From Streptomyces albireticuli (GTDB lineage Bacteria > Actinomycetota > Actinomycetes > Streptomycetales > Streptomycetaceae): DNA of 64,000 nt. Numbering within the stretch: position 1 is the first letter of the stretch; the number at the start of each line of letters is the position of its first letter. This document shows positions 17,081 through 24,703 of the stretch, piece after piece. The position numbers were made by a program, and so were the translations under genes. The notes under the pieces are model-generated. The model was not told the origin of the DNA and did no database searches. It was given only the letters and a program-made list of their open reading frames with translations. The DNA lies in NCBI RefSeq assembly GCF_021228125.1, contig NZ_JAJQQS010000008.1, positions 276,843 through 340,842 on the forward strand, written 5' to 3'.

Positions 17081-17884
17081 ATGGCATCTGAATCCGTTCG
17101 GGAACAGACAGGCCGCGCCGCCCCCGGCCTCCAGGGAACCGACCGCGACGGCTCCCGCGACAGCGCCCCCGGCAGAGCGGCGCCCGAGAACCCCGCCGCA
17201 CCCGGCATATCCGCCGCACCCGGCACGCCCCCTTACACCGGCGACCCGCTCCGTCTCCCCCGCCGCCCGCTCGTGCCCGTCGCCCCCGGTCCCGAGGCCG
17301 TCGAGCTGACCGGTCCCGTCTTCGGCCCGGCCGACGTCGATCCGCTGGACGCCGATCTGACCCGGCAGCACCCCGGGGACCCGCTGGGCGAGCGCATCAC
17401 CGTCGCCGGGCGGATCCTGGACCGCCGGGGCCGCCCCGTGCGCGGCCAGCTGGTGGAGCTCTGGCAGGCCAACGCCGCGGGCCGCTACGCCAACCGGCTC
17501 GACCAGCGCTCCGCGCCCCTCGACCCGAACTTCACCGGCGCGGGCCGCTGCCTCACCGACGACGAGGGCCGCTACCACTTCACCACCATCCGCCCCGGCG
17601 CCTACCCCTGGCCCGGCCGCCACAACGCCTGGCGCCCCGCCCACCTGCACTTCTCCTTCTTCGGCACCGCCTTCACCCAGCGCCTCGTCACCCAGATGTA
17701 CTTCCCCGGCGACCCGCTCCTGCCGTACGACTCGATCTGGCACTCCGCCGGCGACGAGGCCACCCGCGCCCGGCTCGTGGCCGCCTACGACCCCGCCCTG
17801 AGCGTCTCCGGCTCGTCCCTCGGCTACCGCTGGGACGTCGTCCTGGACGGGCCCGCCGCCACCTGGGCAGAGGAGGGCCGCTGA
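17081..17884 (+). CDS. pcaH: Protocatechuate 3,4-dioxygenase beta subunit
   Basis: PcaH carries the non-heme Fe(III) that opens the ring of protocatechuate between its hydroxyls, giving beta-carboxy-cis,cis-muconate. The ligands are visible: a tyrosine in NAAGRYANRLDQ, a second in RPGAYPWPGRHN, and two histidines in WRPAHLHFSFFG. The preceding GERITVAGRILDRRGRPVRG and VELWQANAAG are typical. At 267 residues it is slightly long because of a non-conserved Ala/Pro/Gly N-terminal tail of about 50 residues; a later start is possible but none has a good ribosome site. pcaG follows immediately. Confidence 0.93.
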   Translation: MASESVREQTGRAAPGLQGTDRDGSRDSAPGRAAPENPAAPGISAAPGTPPYTGDPLRLPRRPLVPVAPGPEAVELTGPVFGPADVDPLDADLTRQHPGDPLGERITVAGRILDRRGRPVRGQLVELWQANAAGRYANRLDQRSAPLDPNFTGAGRCLTDDEGRYHFTTIRPGAYPWPGRHNAWRPAHLHFSFFGTAFTQRLVTQMYFPGDPLLPYDSIWHSAGDEATRARLVAAYDPALSVSGSSLGYRWDVVLDGPAATWAEEGR

Positions 17885-18481
17885 ATGACCCCGCCCCTCA
17901 CCCCCGCCGCGCCCGCGCCGAACAGCACCCCGGCGCAGACCGTCGGCCCCTTCCACGGCCACGCCCTGCCCTTCGCCGACGGCGGCGCCCCGGCGCCCTC
18001 CGGACACCCGCGCACCGTCACCGTCCACGGAACGGTCCTCGACGGCGCGGGCGCCCCCGTCCCCCACGCCCTGCTGGAGTTCTGGCAGACGGGCCCGGAC
18101 GGCTCGGCCCCCGCCGTCCCCGGCAGCCTGCGCCGCGACGGCCTCGGCTTCACCGGCTTCGCCCGCGTCACCACCGGCCGCGACGGCCACTACCTCTTAC
18201 GCACCCTCCCGCCGGGCGGGGCGCCCTACCTCGCGGTGTGCCTCTTCGCCCGCGGCCTGCCCCACCACCTCTTCACCCGCCTCTACTTCACCCTGCCCAC
18301 CCACGACCCGCTGCTCGCCGCCCTGCCCGCCGACCGCCGGCCGACCCTGCTCGCCACCCCGGACCCCGGCCACCACCGCGCCTACCGCTTCGACATCCGG
18401 CTCCAGGGCGACCGCGAGACCGTCTTCCTCGACTTCACCGAGCCCCCTTCCCGCCCCGACGCCGGCCACGGAGACGTCTGA
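17885..18481 (+). CDS. pcaG: Protocatechuate 3,4-dioxygenase alpha subunit, contains a TTA codon
   Basis: The 198-residue alpha subunit pairs with PcaH and shapes the active site without binding iron. Family features are QTVGPFHGHALPFADGG at the start, VPHALLEFWQTGPDG, and the HHLFTRLYF segment. The ATG follows the pcaH stop directly, and its own stop overlaps the pobA start (TGATG), so pcaH-pcaG-pobA is one coupled operon. Leucine 105 is encoded by TTA at 18197-18199, the codon read by the bldA tRNA in Streptomyces and very rare at this G+C; translation of pcaG, and by coupling pobA, may depend on bldA. Confidence 0.93.
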   Translation: MTPPLTPAAPAPNSTPAQTVGPFHGHALPFADGGAPAPSGHPRTVTVHGTVLDGAGAPVPHALLEFWQTGPDGSAPAVPGSLRRDGLGFTGFARVTTGRDGHYLLRTLPPGGAPYLAVCLFARGLPHHLFTRLYFTLPTHDPLLAALPADRRPTLLATPDPGHHRAYRFDIRLQGDRETVFLDFTEPPSRPDAGHGDV

Positions 18482-19692
18482 TGCGCACGACCGTCGGCAT
18501 CGTCGGGGCCGGACCCGCCGGCCTGCTGCTCGCCCGTCTGCTCCACCTCGCCGGCGTCGACTGCGTCGTCCTGGAGGCCCGCGACCGCGCCTACGCCGAG
18601 GCCCGGCAGCGCGCCGGGATGCTGGAGCAGAGCACCGTCGACGTCCTGCGCGCCTGCGGGGCGGGCGACCGGTTGGACCGCGAGGGCCTCTTCCACGACG
18701 GCATCGAGATCCGCTTCGACGGCCGGGCCCACCGGATCGACCTGGCGGCGCACACCGGCGGCCGGCAGGCGACGATCTACGCCCAGACCGAGATCGTCAA
18801 GGACCTCGTGGCGCTCCGGCTGAAGGACGGCCAGCCCCTGCTGTTCGAGGCCCGGGCCGTCGCCGTCGAACGGGCGGACACCGCGCGGCCCGCCGTCCGC
18901 TACGTCCACGACGGCGCCGAGCACCTGCTGGAGTGCGACTACGTGGCGGGCTGCGACGGCTCGTACGGCGTGACCCGGCGGGCCCTGCCCGCCGACCGCA
19001 CCCGTGTGTACGAGCACACGTACCCGTACTCCTGGCTGGGCGTCCTCGCCGACGTGCCGCCCACCCACCACGAACTGGTCTACGCCGCGCACGAACGGGG
19101 CTTCGCGCTCTACAGCATGCGCACCCCCGCCGTCTCCCGGCTCTACCTCCAGGTGCCCGCCGGCACCGACCCGGCCGACTGGCCGGACGAGCGGATCTGG
19201 GACGAGCTGGCGGCCCGCTACACCGCCGGTGACGGCCCGCCGCTGCGCCGCGGCCCGATCACGGCCAGGAGCCTCACACCCATGCGCACCCGGGTGACCG
19301 AGCCGATGCGCCACGGCCGGGTGCTGCTGGCCGGGGACGCGGCGCACATCGTGCCGCCGACCGGCGCCAAGGGCCTCAACGGCGCGGTGGCGGACGCCGT
19401 GACGCTGGCGGAGGCGCTCGCCCTGTGGCACCGGACCGGCACGGAGCGGCTCATAGACGCCTACTCGGACACTTGTCTGCACCGCGTCCGGCAGGCCGTG
19501 CGCTTCTCCCGCGACCTCACCGACCTGCTGCACACCCGGCCGGACCGGGACGAGTCCGCCGACCGGTCGCGGACGGCCCGGCTGCGCCGGCTCCTCGGCT
19601 CGCCGGGCACGGTCGCCGCCCTGGCCCACGAGTACACCGGCCTGTGGTCCCCGTGGTGTCCTGCCGCGCCCACCGGGGACGGAGGTGGCTAG
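18481..19692 (+). CDS. pobA: 4-Hydroxybenzoate 3-monooxygenase
   Basis: PobA uses FAD, NAD(P)H and oxygen to make protocatechuate, the substrate of PcaHG encoded just upstream. The 403-residue protein opens with TTVGIVGAGPAGLLLARLL, has the flavin-hydroxylase DG motif in VAGCDGSYGVTRRAL and the second FAD motif GRVLLAGDAAHIVPPTGAKGLN. QRAGMLEQSTVDVLR and TIYAQTEIVKDL are specific to p-hydroxybenzoate hydroxylases. Its ATG overlaps the pcaG stop by one base. The operon order pcaH-pcaG-pobA makes a short route from 4-hydroxybenzoate to the ring-cleaved product; pcaB, pcaL, pcaI and pcaJ are not in the window. Confidence 0.94.
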   Translation: MRTTVGIVGAGPAGLLLARLLHLAGVDCVVLEARDRAYAEARQRAGMLEQSTVDVLRACGAGDRLDREGLFHDGIEIRFDGRAHRIDLAAHTGGRQATIYAQTEIVKDLVALRLKDGQPLLFEARAVAVERADTARPAVRYVHDGAEHLLECDYVAGCDGSYGVTRRALPADRTRVYEHTYPYSWLGVLADVPPTHHELVYAAHERGFALYSMRTPAVSRLYLQVPAGTDPADWPDERIWDELAARYTAGDGPPLRRGPITARSLTPMRTRVTEPMRHGRVLLAGDAAHIVPPTGAKGLNGAVADAVTLAEALALWHRTGTERLIDAYSDTCLHRVRQAVRFSRDLTDLLHTRPDRDESADRSRTARLRRLLGSPGTVAALAHEYTGLWSPWCPAAPTGDGGG

Positions 19693-19726
19693 CCTGGCCG
19701 TTCGACCGGCGAAAGGGACGTAGGCC

Positions 19727-21109
19727 ATGACGGCACAGCGGCTGGTGGTCATCGGGGGCGACGCGGCGGGGATGTCCGCGGCCTCCCGGGCCCGCAGGCT
19801 CAGGAAGCCCGGCGAACTGGAGATCACCGCCTTCGAGCGCGGCCGGTACAGCTCGTACTCGGCGTGCGGCATCCCCTACTGGGCCGGTGGCGAGGTCGAC
19901 GGTCCGGGCGCGCTGATCGCCCGTACCCCCGAGGAGCACCGCGAGCGCGGCATCGACCTGCGGACGCGCACCGAGGTCACCGAGCTGGACGTGGACGGCG
20001 GGCGGGTCCTCGCCCGCGACCTGGAGACCGGCACGGAGCGCTGGCACGGCTACGACCACCTGGTGATCGCCACCGGCGCCCGGCCCGTCCGGCCGTCGCT
20101 GCCCGGCATCGACGCGCGCGGCGTCCACGGGGTGCAGACCCTGGACGACGGGCAGGCGCTCATCGACGGGCTGGAGCGCGCCCCGGGCCGCCGGGCCGTG
20201 ATCGTCGGCGCCGGGTACATCGGCGTGGAGATGGCCGAGGCGCTGGTCCGGCGCGGCTACGCGGTGACGGTCGTCGAGCGCGCCGCGCAGCCGATGTCGA
20301 CGCTCGACCCGGACATGGGCGCGCTGGTCCGCGACGCGATGTGCGGGATGGGCATCGAGGTGGTGACGGGCGCGGCGGTCATCGAGGTCCGCACCGGCGC
20401 CGGCGGCGAGGTCACCGCGGTCGTCACGGACGCGGCCGAGTACCCGGCGGACGTGGTCGTGCTCGGCCTGGGCGTGCGTCCGGAGACGGCGCTGGCCCGC
20501 GCCGCCGGGCTGCCGGTGGGCGAGTCGGGCGGGCTGCTGACGGACCTGGCCATGCGGGTGCGCGGCCACGGGAACATCTGGGCCGGTGGCGACTGTGTGG
20601 AGGTCCTGGACCTCGTCTCCGGCCGGACCCGGCACATCGCCCTGGGCACGCACGCCAACAAGCACGGCCAGGTGATCGGCTCCAACGTAGGCGGCGGCTA
20701 CGCCACCTTCCCCGGTGTGGTCGGCACGGCCGTCAGCAAGGTCTGCGACCTGGAGATCGGCCGCACCGGCCTGCTGGAGGAGCAGGCCACGGCGGCGGGC
20801 CTGCGGTTCGTCTCGGCGACGACGGAGTCGACGAGCCGCGCCGGCTACTACCCGGGGGCCCGCCCGATGACGGTCAAGATGCTCGCCGAACGCCGTACGG
20901 GCCGTCTCCTCGGCGTCCAGATCGTCGGGGGCGAGGGCGCGGCGAAGCGGGTGGACGTGGCGGCGGTCGCGCTGACGGCCCGGATGACGGTGGAGCAGCT
21001 GACGGCCCTGGACCTGGGCTACGCGCCGCCGTTCTCCCCGGTGTGGGACCCGGTGCTGATGGCGGCCCGCCGGGCGGCCGCCGCGGTGGCCGCGGACGCC
21101 GGGGGCTGA
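19727..21109 (+). CDS. FAD-dependent disulfide reductase of the CoA-disulfide reductase / NADH oxidase type
   Basis: The 460-residue flavoprotein has the two-dinucleotide-fold order: LVVIGGDAAGMSAASRARR for FAD, then AVIVGAGYIGVEMAEALVRRG for NAD(P)H, and NIWAGGDCVEV near the FAD. The single redox cysteine sits in SSYSACGIPYWAGG around residue 47, the position used by CoA-disulfide reductases and NADH oxidases, in contrast to the C-x4-C of glutathione reductases. A dimerisation domain (VGTAVSKVCDLEIGRTGL) ends it. A TAGCCT -10 at 19690 and a purine-rich GAAAGGGACG support an independent transcript. Substrate is not determinable; CoA disulfide, polysulfide or oxygen are options. The terminator at 21148 follows. 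Confidence 0.85.
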   Translation: MTAQRLVVIGGDAAGMSAASRARRLRKPGELEITAFERGRYSSYSACGIPYWAGGEVDGPGALIARTPEEHRERGIDLRTRTEVTELDVDGGRVLARDLETGTERWHGYDHLVIATGARPVRPSLPGIDARGVHGVQTLDDGQALIDGLERAPGRRAVIVGAGYIGVEMAEALVRRGYAVTVVERAAQPMSTLDPDMGALVRDAMCGMGIEVVTGAAVIEVRTGAGGEVTAVVTDAAEYPADVVVLGLGVRPETALARAAGLPVGESGGLLTDLAMRVRGHGNIWAGGDCVEVLDLVSGRTRHIALGTHANKHGQVIGSNVGGGYATFPGVVGTAVSKVCDLEIGRTGLLEEQATAAGLRFVSATTESTSRAGYYPGARPMTVKMLAERRTGRLLGVQIVGGEGAAKRVDVAAVALTARMTVEQLTALDLGYAPPFSPVWDPVLMAARRAAAAVAADAGG

Positions 21110-21147
21110 GCCGCCGGGCGCCCGCCCCGCGGGGTGGCGGCGGATCT

Positions 21148-21188
21148 GGTGAGGCCCCGCGATCGGGGGGATGTCGCGGGGCCTCACC
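21148..21188 (+). terminator. Stem-loop after the disulfide-reductase gene
   Basis: 15-bp perfect arms GGTGAGGCCCCGCGA / TCGCGGGGCCTCACC with an 11-base loop, about 40 bases after the stop at 21109. Confidence 0.75.
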
Positions 21189-21252
21189 GGGAGAACGGGC
21201 CGCCGAACGGGTTGGTTCCCCCGCTTCTGCGGCAATATGGCGGGAGGGGGTG

Positions 21253-21948
21253 GTGGGCGTGCGGGACCGTCCGGACGGCAAGAGGAGTGCGAACGGTAAG
21301 AGTTACGACCCGGAGAGGCTCTTCCTGCCGCCCGACGACGACCTCGCGCCCAACCGGCCGGGGGAGACGCTGCGGGCCCGGCTCGACGCCTCGGGGACCG
21401 GCCGCCTCGGCCTGGTGTGCGCCCGGCTCCTCGGCCGGCGGCCCGTGGAGGACGTCTGGCGGCGGGCGCTGGAGGCCGAGCAGCGGGTGGGCGCCGACCT
21501 GGAGGAGCTGACGGGCGGCGGCTGGGAGGTGGTGCACTCCATCGTCCTGCCGGGCGACGCGGTCATCCCGCATCTGCTGATCGGCCCCGGGGGCGTCTTC
21601 GGCATAGCCGCGCTGCCCGGCCGCCGGGCGCGGGTCCACGTCGGCGAGACGCTCGTCCGGCTCTCCCGGGAGCGGCAGCCGTGGCCGTACGTCCGCCAGG
21701 TCCGGCACGACACCACGCGCGCCTCGATGGTGCTGTCGCGGGGGTGCGGCTTCCTCGTCCGGGTGCGGCCGGTCCTGGTGCTCGTGGGGGCCGAGAGCGT
21801 GGAGGTGGCACCGGCGCTGGAGGATGTGCGGGTGCTGCGCGACACGGAGGTGGCGGAGCTCGGCGCCGCGGCCGGGGAGCTCCACCCGCAGCGCGCCGAC
21901 CGCGTCCACACCGTGGCCCGCAACCGCAGGGTCTGGCTCTGGGCCTGA
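21253..21948 (+). CDS. NERD-like (nuclease-related) domain protein, catalytic residues not evident
   Basis: The 231-residue protein has the shape of actinobacterial NERD proteins: EAEQRVGADLEELTGGGWEVVHS, then IPHLLIGPGGVFGIAAL. In typical NERD domains the corresponding segment reads I-D-H and ends with an acidic-x-Lys nuclease motif. Here Asp is Pro and the Lys motif is replaced by ALPGRRAR, so nuclease activity is doubtful. No signal peptide or membrane segment. Start uncertain among GTG 21250, 21253 and 21259; GGAGG at 21243 favours 21253. It is convergent with the BlaI-type regulator, with a 19-base gap between stops. Confidence 0.6.
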   Translation: MGVRDRPDGKRSANGKSYDPERLFLPPDDDLAPNRPGETLRARLDASGTGRLGLVCARLLGRRPVEDVWRRALEAEQRVGADLEELTGGGWEVVHSIVLPGDAVIPHLLIGPGGVFGIAALPGRRARVHVGETLVRLSRERQPWPYVRQVRHDTTRASMVLSRGCGFLVRVRPVLVLVGAESVEVAPALEDVRVLRDTEVAELGAAAGELHPQRADRVHTVARNRRVWLWA

Positions 21949-21967
21949 AGGGGACGGGGCGGGTGCC

Positions 21968-22384
21968 TCAGAGGAGCGGCTGCCGGGGCGCGGGGAAGGC
22001 GCCGACGAGCAGGGCCCGCAGCAGCTCCTCGTCCGTGGCGGGCAGCTCGGCGACGAACCGCGCCAGCACGACCTCCCGGTCGGGCACACCGTCGAGGATC
22101 TTGCGCATCCGGCGGGCGGCCAGGCCCGCCTCGTCGGTCACCGGGGCGTAGGCGTACGCGCGGCCGCGCGGGGTGCGGGTGAGCACCTCCTTGCCGTGCA
22201 GCCGGGACAGGATCGTCACCACCGTGCTGTACGTCAGCTCGCCCGCCAGCCGGGCCTGGACCTCGCGGGGCGTGAGCGGGCCCTCGGCCCGCTGGAGCGC
22301 GGCGAGCACCTCGCCCTCCAGAGCGCCGTTCGCGCGGCGGCGGCCGTGGCGCGGCAGGACGGCGGCGGGGGTGGCGGTTTCCAT
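21968..22384 (-). CDS. BlaI/MecI/CopY-family transcriptional repressor
   Basis: The 138-residue protein has the winged helix of the family (LEGEVLAALQRAEGPLTPREV, then YSTVVTILSRLHGKEVLTRT) followed by RAYAYAPVTDEAGLAARRM, where the M56 sensor protease usually cleaves, and a short helical dimerisation end. Family members repress beta-lactamase, penicillin-binding protein or respiratory genes. Start ATG 22384 has GAAGGA 12 bases upstream. It is divergent from a penicillin-binding protein gene across 128 bases that contain a TACA-N4-TGTA site. No BlaR1/MecR1-type M56 sensor is adjacent, which is usual for many actinobacterial BlaI homologues. Confidence 0.85.
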   Translation of the reverse strand: METATPAAVLPRHGRRRANGALEGEVLAALQRAEGPLTPREVQARLAGELTYSTVVTILSRLHGKEVLTRTPRGRAYAYAPVTDEAGLAARRMRKILDGVPDREVVLARFVAELPATDEELLRALLVGAFPAPRQPLL

Positions 22385-22408
22385 GTCGTGCGATGATCCT
22401 TCTGCATT

Positions 22409-22420
22409 TACAGGTGTGTA
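22409..22420. promoter_or_regulatory. Candidate BlaI-family operator
   Basis: TACAGGTGTGTA contains inverted TACA/TGTA half-sites, the core recognised by BlaI/MecI proteins, although the usual spacer is 2 rather than 4 bases. It lies 25 bases before the repressor ATG and 93 before the penicillin-binding protein start. Autoregulation and control of the divergent gene are inferred. Confidence 0.45.
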
Positions 22421-22500
22421 GAAACGATACGGTACCCGAACAGACCTCTTGATCCGGATTCCACGGACATCCGGCATGCCCTGGGCCGCTCCCCAGGCCG

Positions 22501-22506
22501 TAGGGT
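22501..22506 (+). promoter_or_regulatory. -10 box of a probable leaderless promoter (penicillin-binding protein)
   Basis: TAGGGT ends 6 bases before the GTG at 22513. No ribosome site is present between the two. Confidence 0.45.
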
Positions 22507-22512
22507 CGAGTC

Positions 22513-24627
22513 GTGTTCGAACGTCGAAAAGGGGCGCACGCCCGGAACCACGCCGCTCCGGCCCGCGGGAACCACACCGATCCGGCCCGCCGGAACCACG
22601 CCGCCGCTCCGGCCCGCCGGAGACGCGCCGCGCCCAGGAAGCGCGCCGCCGCCTCCAGGAAACGCGCCGTGCCCTGGACGCGCAGACTCCGCCCCGCCTA
22701 CCCCCGGCCGGGCCGGCGGGGCTTCCGGCGCTGGGTGCCCTCGTGGCGCCAGACGCTGGGCTCCGTCCTCACGGCCGGCGGTCTGCTGACCGCCCTCGTC
22801 GCGATCATGTACGTCCGGACCGAGATACCCGCCGACCTCAACGCCTTCGCCACCCAGCAGGACAACGTCTACTACTGGGCCGACGGCACCGAGATGGCCC
22901 GTACCGGCGAGGTCAACCGCCAGGACCTCGACATCCGCAAGGTCCCCGAGAAGGTCCGCTGGGCGGCGCTGGCCGCCGAGAACGAGACCTTCTACTCCGA
23001 CAGCGGCATCTCGGTCAGCGGCATGACGCGCGCCGTCACCAGGATGGTCACCGGCGGCAGCACCCAGGGCGGCTCCACGATCACCCAGCAGTACGTGAAG
23101 AACGCCTACCTCAACCAGGACCAGACGTTCAGCCGCAAGTTCACCGAGATGTTCATCGCCATCAAGCTGGACAACCAGATGAGCAAGGACGAGATCCTGG
23201 AGGGCTACCTCAACACCAGCTGGTACGGGCGCGGCACCTACGGCATCCAGCGCGCCTCCCACGCCTACTACGGCAAGGACGTCTCGCAGCTCAACGCCAG
23301 CGAGGGCGCCTTCCTGGCCGCGCTGCTCAAGGGCGCCGGCCTGTTCGACCCCTCGCTCGGTCCGAACAACCACGAGCGTGCCGTGGAGCGCTGGAACTGG
23401 ATCCTCGACCGGATGGTCACCATCGGCAAGCTCTCCAAGGAGGAGCGGGCCGGCTACACCACCTTCCCCGAGCCCCAGGCCCCGCCGAAGCCGGCCGGGC
23501 TGACCGGGCAGACCGGCTATCTGGTGGACACCGCCCGCGCCTATGTGAGCGCCCACACCGAGGTCTCCGACCACGACTTCGACCTCGGCGGCTACCAGAT
23601 CCGCACCACCTTCGAGAAGCCCCGCATGGACGCGCTGACCAAGGCCGTCGCCGAGGCGAGCGGCCGCCTGGACGCGGAGAAGCGCGACGCCGACAAGGAC
23701 GTCCGCATCGGCGCCGCATCGGTCACCACCGACGGGCGCGTCGTCGCCCTGTACGGCGGCCCGGGCTACCTCAAGCAGGGCTTCAACGACGCCAACTCCT
23801 CCGTCGTCCCCGCGGGCACCTCCTTCACGCCCTTCGTCTACGCGGCCGCCCTGCGCGAAGGCGTCCTGAAGGAGCGCGGCAAGCCCCGCACCCCGGTCTC
23901 GCCGGCCACCGTCTACAACGGGGACGACAAGATCTCGCTGCTCACCCCCGAGGGCCCGTACTGGTCCCGCTCCGGCAAGATCGTCAAGGCGGTCAACGAC
24001 GGCGGGAAGTCCTGGGGCAGGATCACCTTGAAGGAAGCGGTCGCCCAGTCCGTCAACACCCCGATGATGCAGCTCGGCATGGACGTCGGTCTGGACCAGG
24101 TGGGCGACACGGCCGTGGCCGCGGGCCTGCTGAAGAACAGCCTCGGCCAGAAGCTGCCCGGCTTCTCACTGGGCACCGCGACCCCCAGCGCCATCCGCAT
24201 GGCCGGGGCGTACGGCACCTTCGCCGCCGGTGGCCTGCACAGCGAGCCGTACTCCGTGGACAAGCTGAGCCGCAACGGCAACCCCGTCCCCGTGGAGAAG
24301 CCCGCGGCCGAGCGGGTCCTGCCCGCGAAGGTCGCGGGCGCGGTGGACGACGCCCTGCGCGAGGCCGTGCTGCGCGGCAGCGCGACCACGGCGAAGGCGG
24401 CCGGGGCCGGCGCCGCGGGGAAGACCGGGACCGCGCAGGACAACAAGTCGGCGTGGTTCGCGGGCTACCGCGACAAGGTCTCGACCGCCGTCTCGCTCTC
24501 CCGCATCGACCCGAAGTCGCAGGAGCTCCAGCCGCTGGACGGCCTGGCCGGGGCCGCGAAGGGCACCCTGGGCAGCACGATCCCGATCGACATCTGGACG
24601 AAGTACATGACGGCCCGGACGGGCTGA
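22513..24627 (+). CDS. Class A penicillin-binding protein with degenerate transpeptidase SxxK box
   Basis: The 704-residue bifunctional-type protein has a very basic cytoplasmic tail of about 75 residues, one membrane anchor (LGSVLTAGGLLTALVAIMYV), a GT51 glycosyltransferase domain (AAENETFYSDSG, GGSTITQQYVKNAYL, ILEGYLNTSWYG) that polymerises lipid II, and a penicillin-binding domain. In that domain the SxN and KTG boxes are present (QSVNTPMM, AGKTGTAQ), but the SxxK box reads AGTSFTPFVYAAAL where GSTFKPF is expected: catalytic Ser is Thr and Lys is Thr (ACC TCC TTC ACG at 23818-23829). The domain should therefore not acylate normally. The GTG start appears leaderless. It faces a BlaI-type repressor. 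Confidence 0.9.
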   Translation: MFERRKGAHARNHAAPARGNHTDPARRNHAAAPARRRRAAPRKRAAASRKRAVPWTRRLRPAYPRPGRRGFRRWVPSWRQTLGSVLTAGGLLTALVAIMYVRTEIPADLNAFATQQDNVYYWADGTEMARTGEVNRQDLDIRKVPEKVRWAALAAENETFYSDSGISVSGMTRAVTRMVTGGSTQGGSTITQQYVKNAYLNQDQTFSRKFTEMFIAIKLDNQMSKDEILEGYLNTSWYGRGTYGIQRASHAYYGKDVSQLNASEGAFLAALLKGAGLFDPSLGPNNHERAVERWNWILDRMVTIGKLSKEERAGYTTFPEPQAPPKPAGLTGQTGYLVDTARAYVSAHTEVSDHDFDLGGYQIRTTFEKPRMDALTKAVAEASGRLDAEKRDADKDVRIGAASVTTDGRVVALYGGPGYLKQGFNDANSSVVPAGTSFTPFVYAAALREGVLKERGKPRTPVSPATVYNGDDKISLLTPEGPYWSRSGKIVKAVNDGGKSWGRITLKEAVAQSVNTPMMQLGMDVGLDQVGDTAVAAGLLKNSLGQKLPGFSLGTATPSAIRMAGAYGTFAAGGLHSEPYSVDKLSRNGNPVPVEKPAAERVLPAKVAGAVDDALREAVLRGSATTAKAAGAGAAGKTGTAQDNKSAWFAGYRDKVSTAVSLSRIDPKSQELQPLDGLAGAAKGTLGSTIPIDIWTKYMTARTG

Positions 24628-24628
24628 C

Positions 24629-24684
24629 CGGAAGAGGTGACGGGCGGGGGTACGGCGCCGTACCCCCGCCCGTCACCTCTTCCG
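24629..24684. terminator. Perfect 56-base palindrome, bidirectional terminator
   Basis: 28-bp arms with no loop; the centre is at 24656/24657 (TACGGC|GCCGTA) and the outer part reads GGAAGAGGTGACGGGCGGGG and its complement. It begins one base after the penicillin-binding protein stop and ends 20 bases before the stop of the convergent lipoprotein gene, so it can serve both. Confidence 0.8.
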
Positions 24685-24703
24685 CCCCGTCACCTCTTCT
24701 TGA

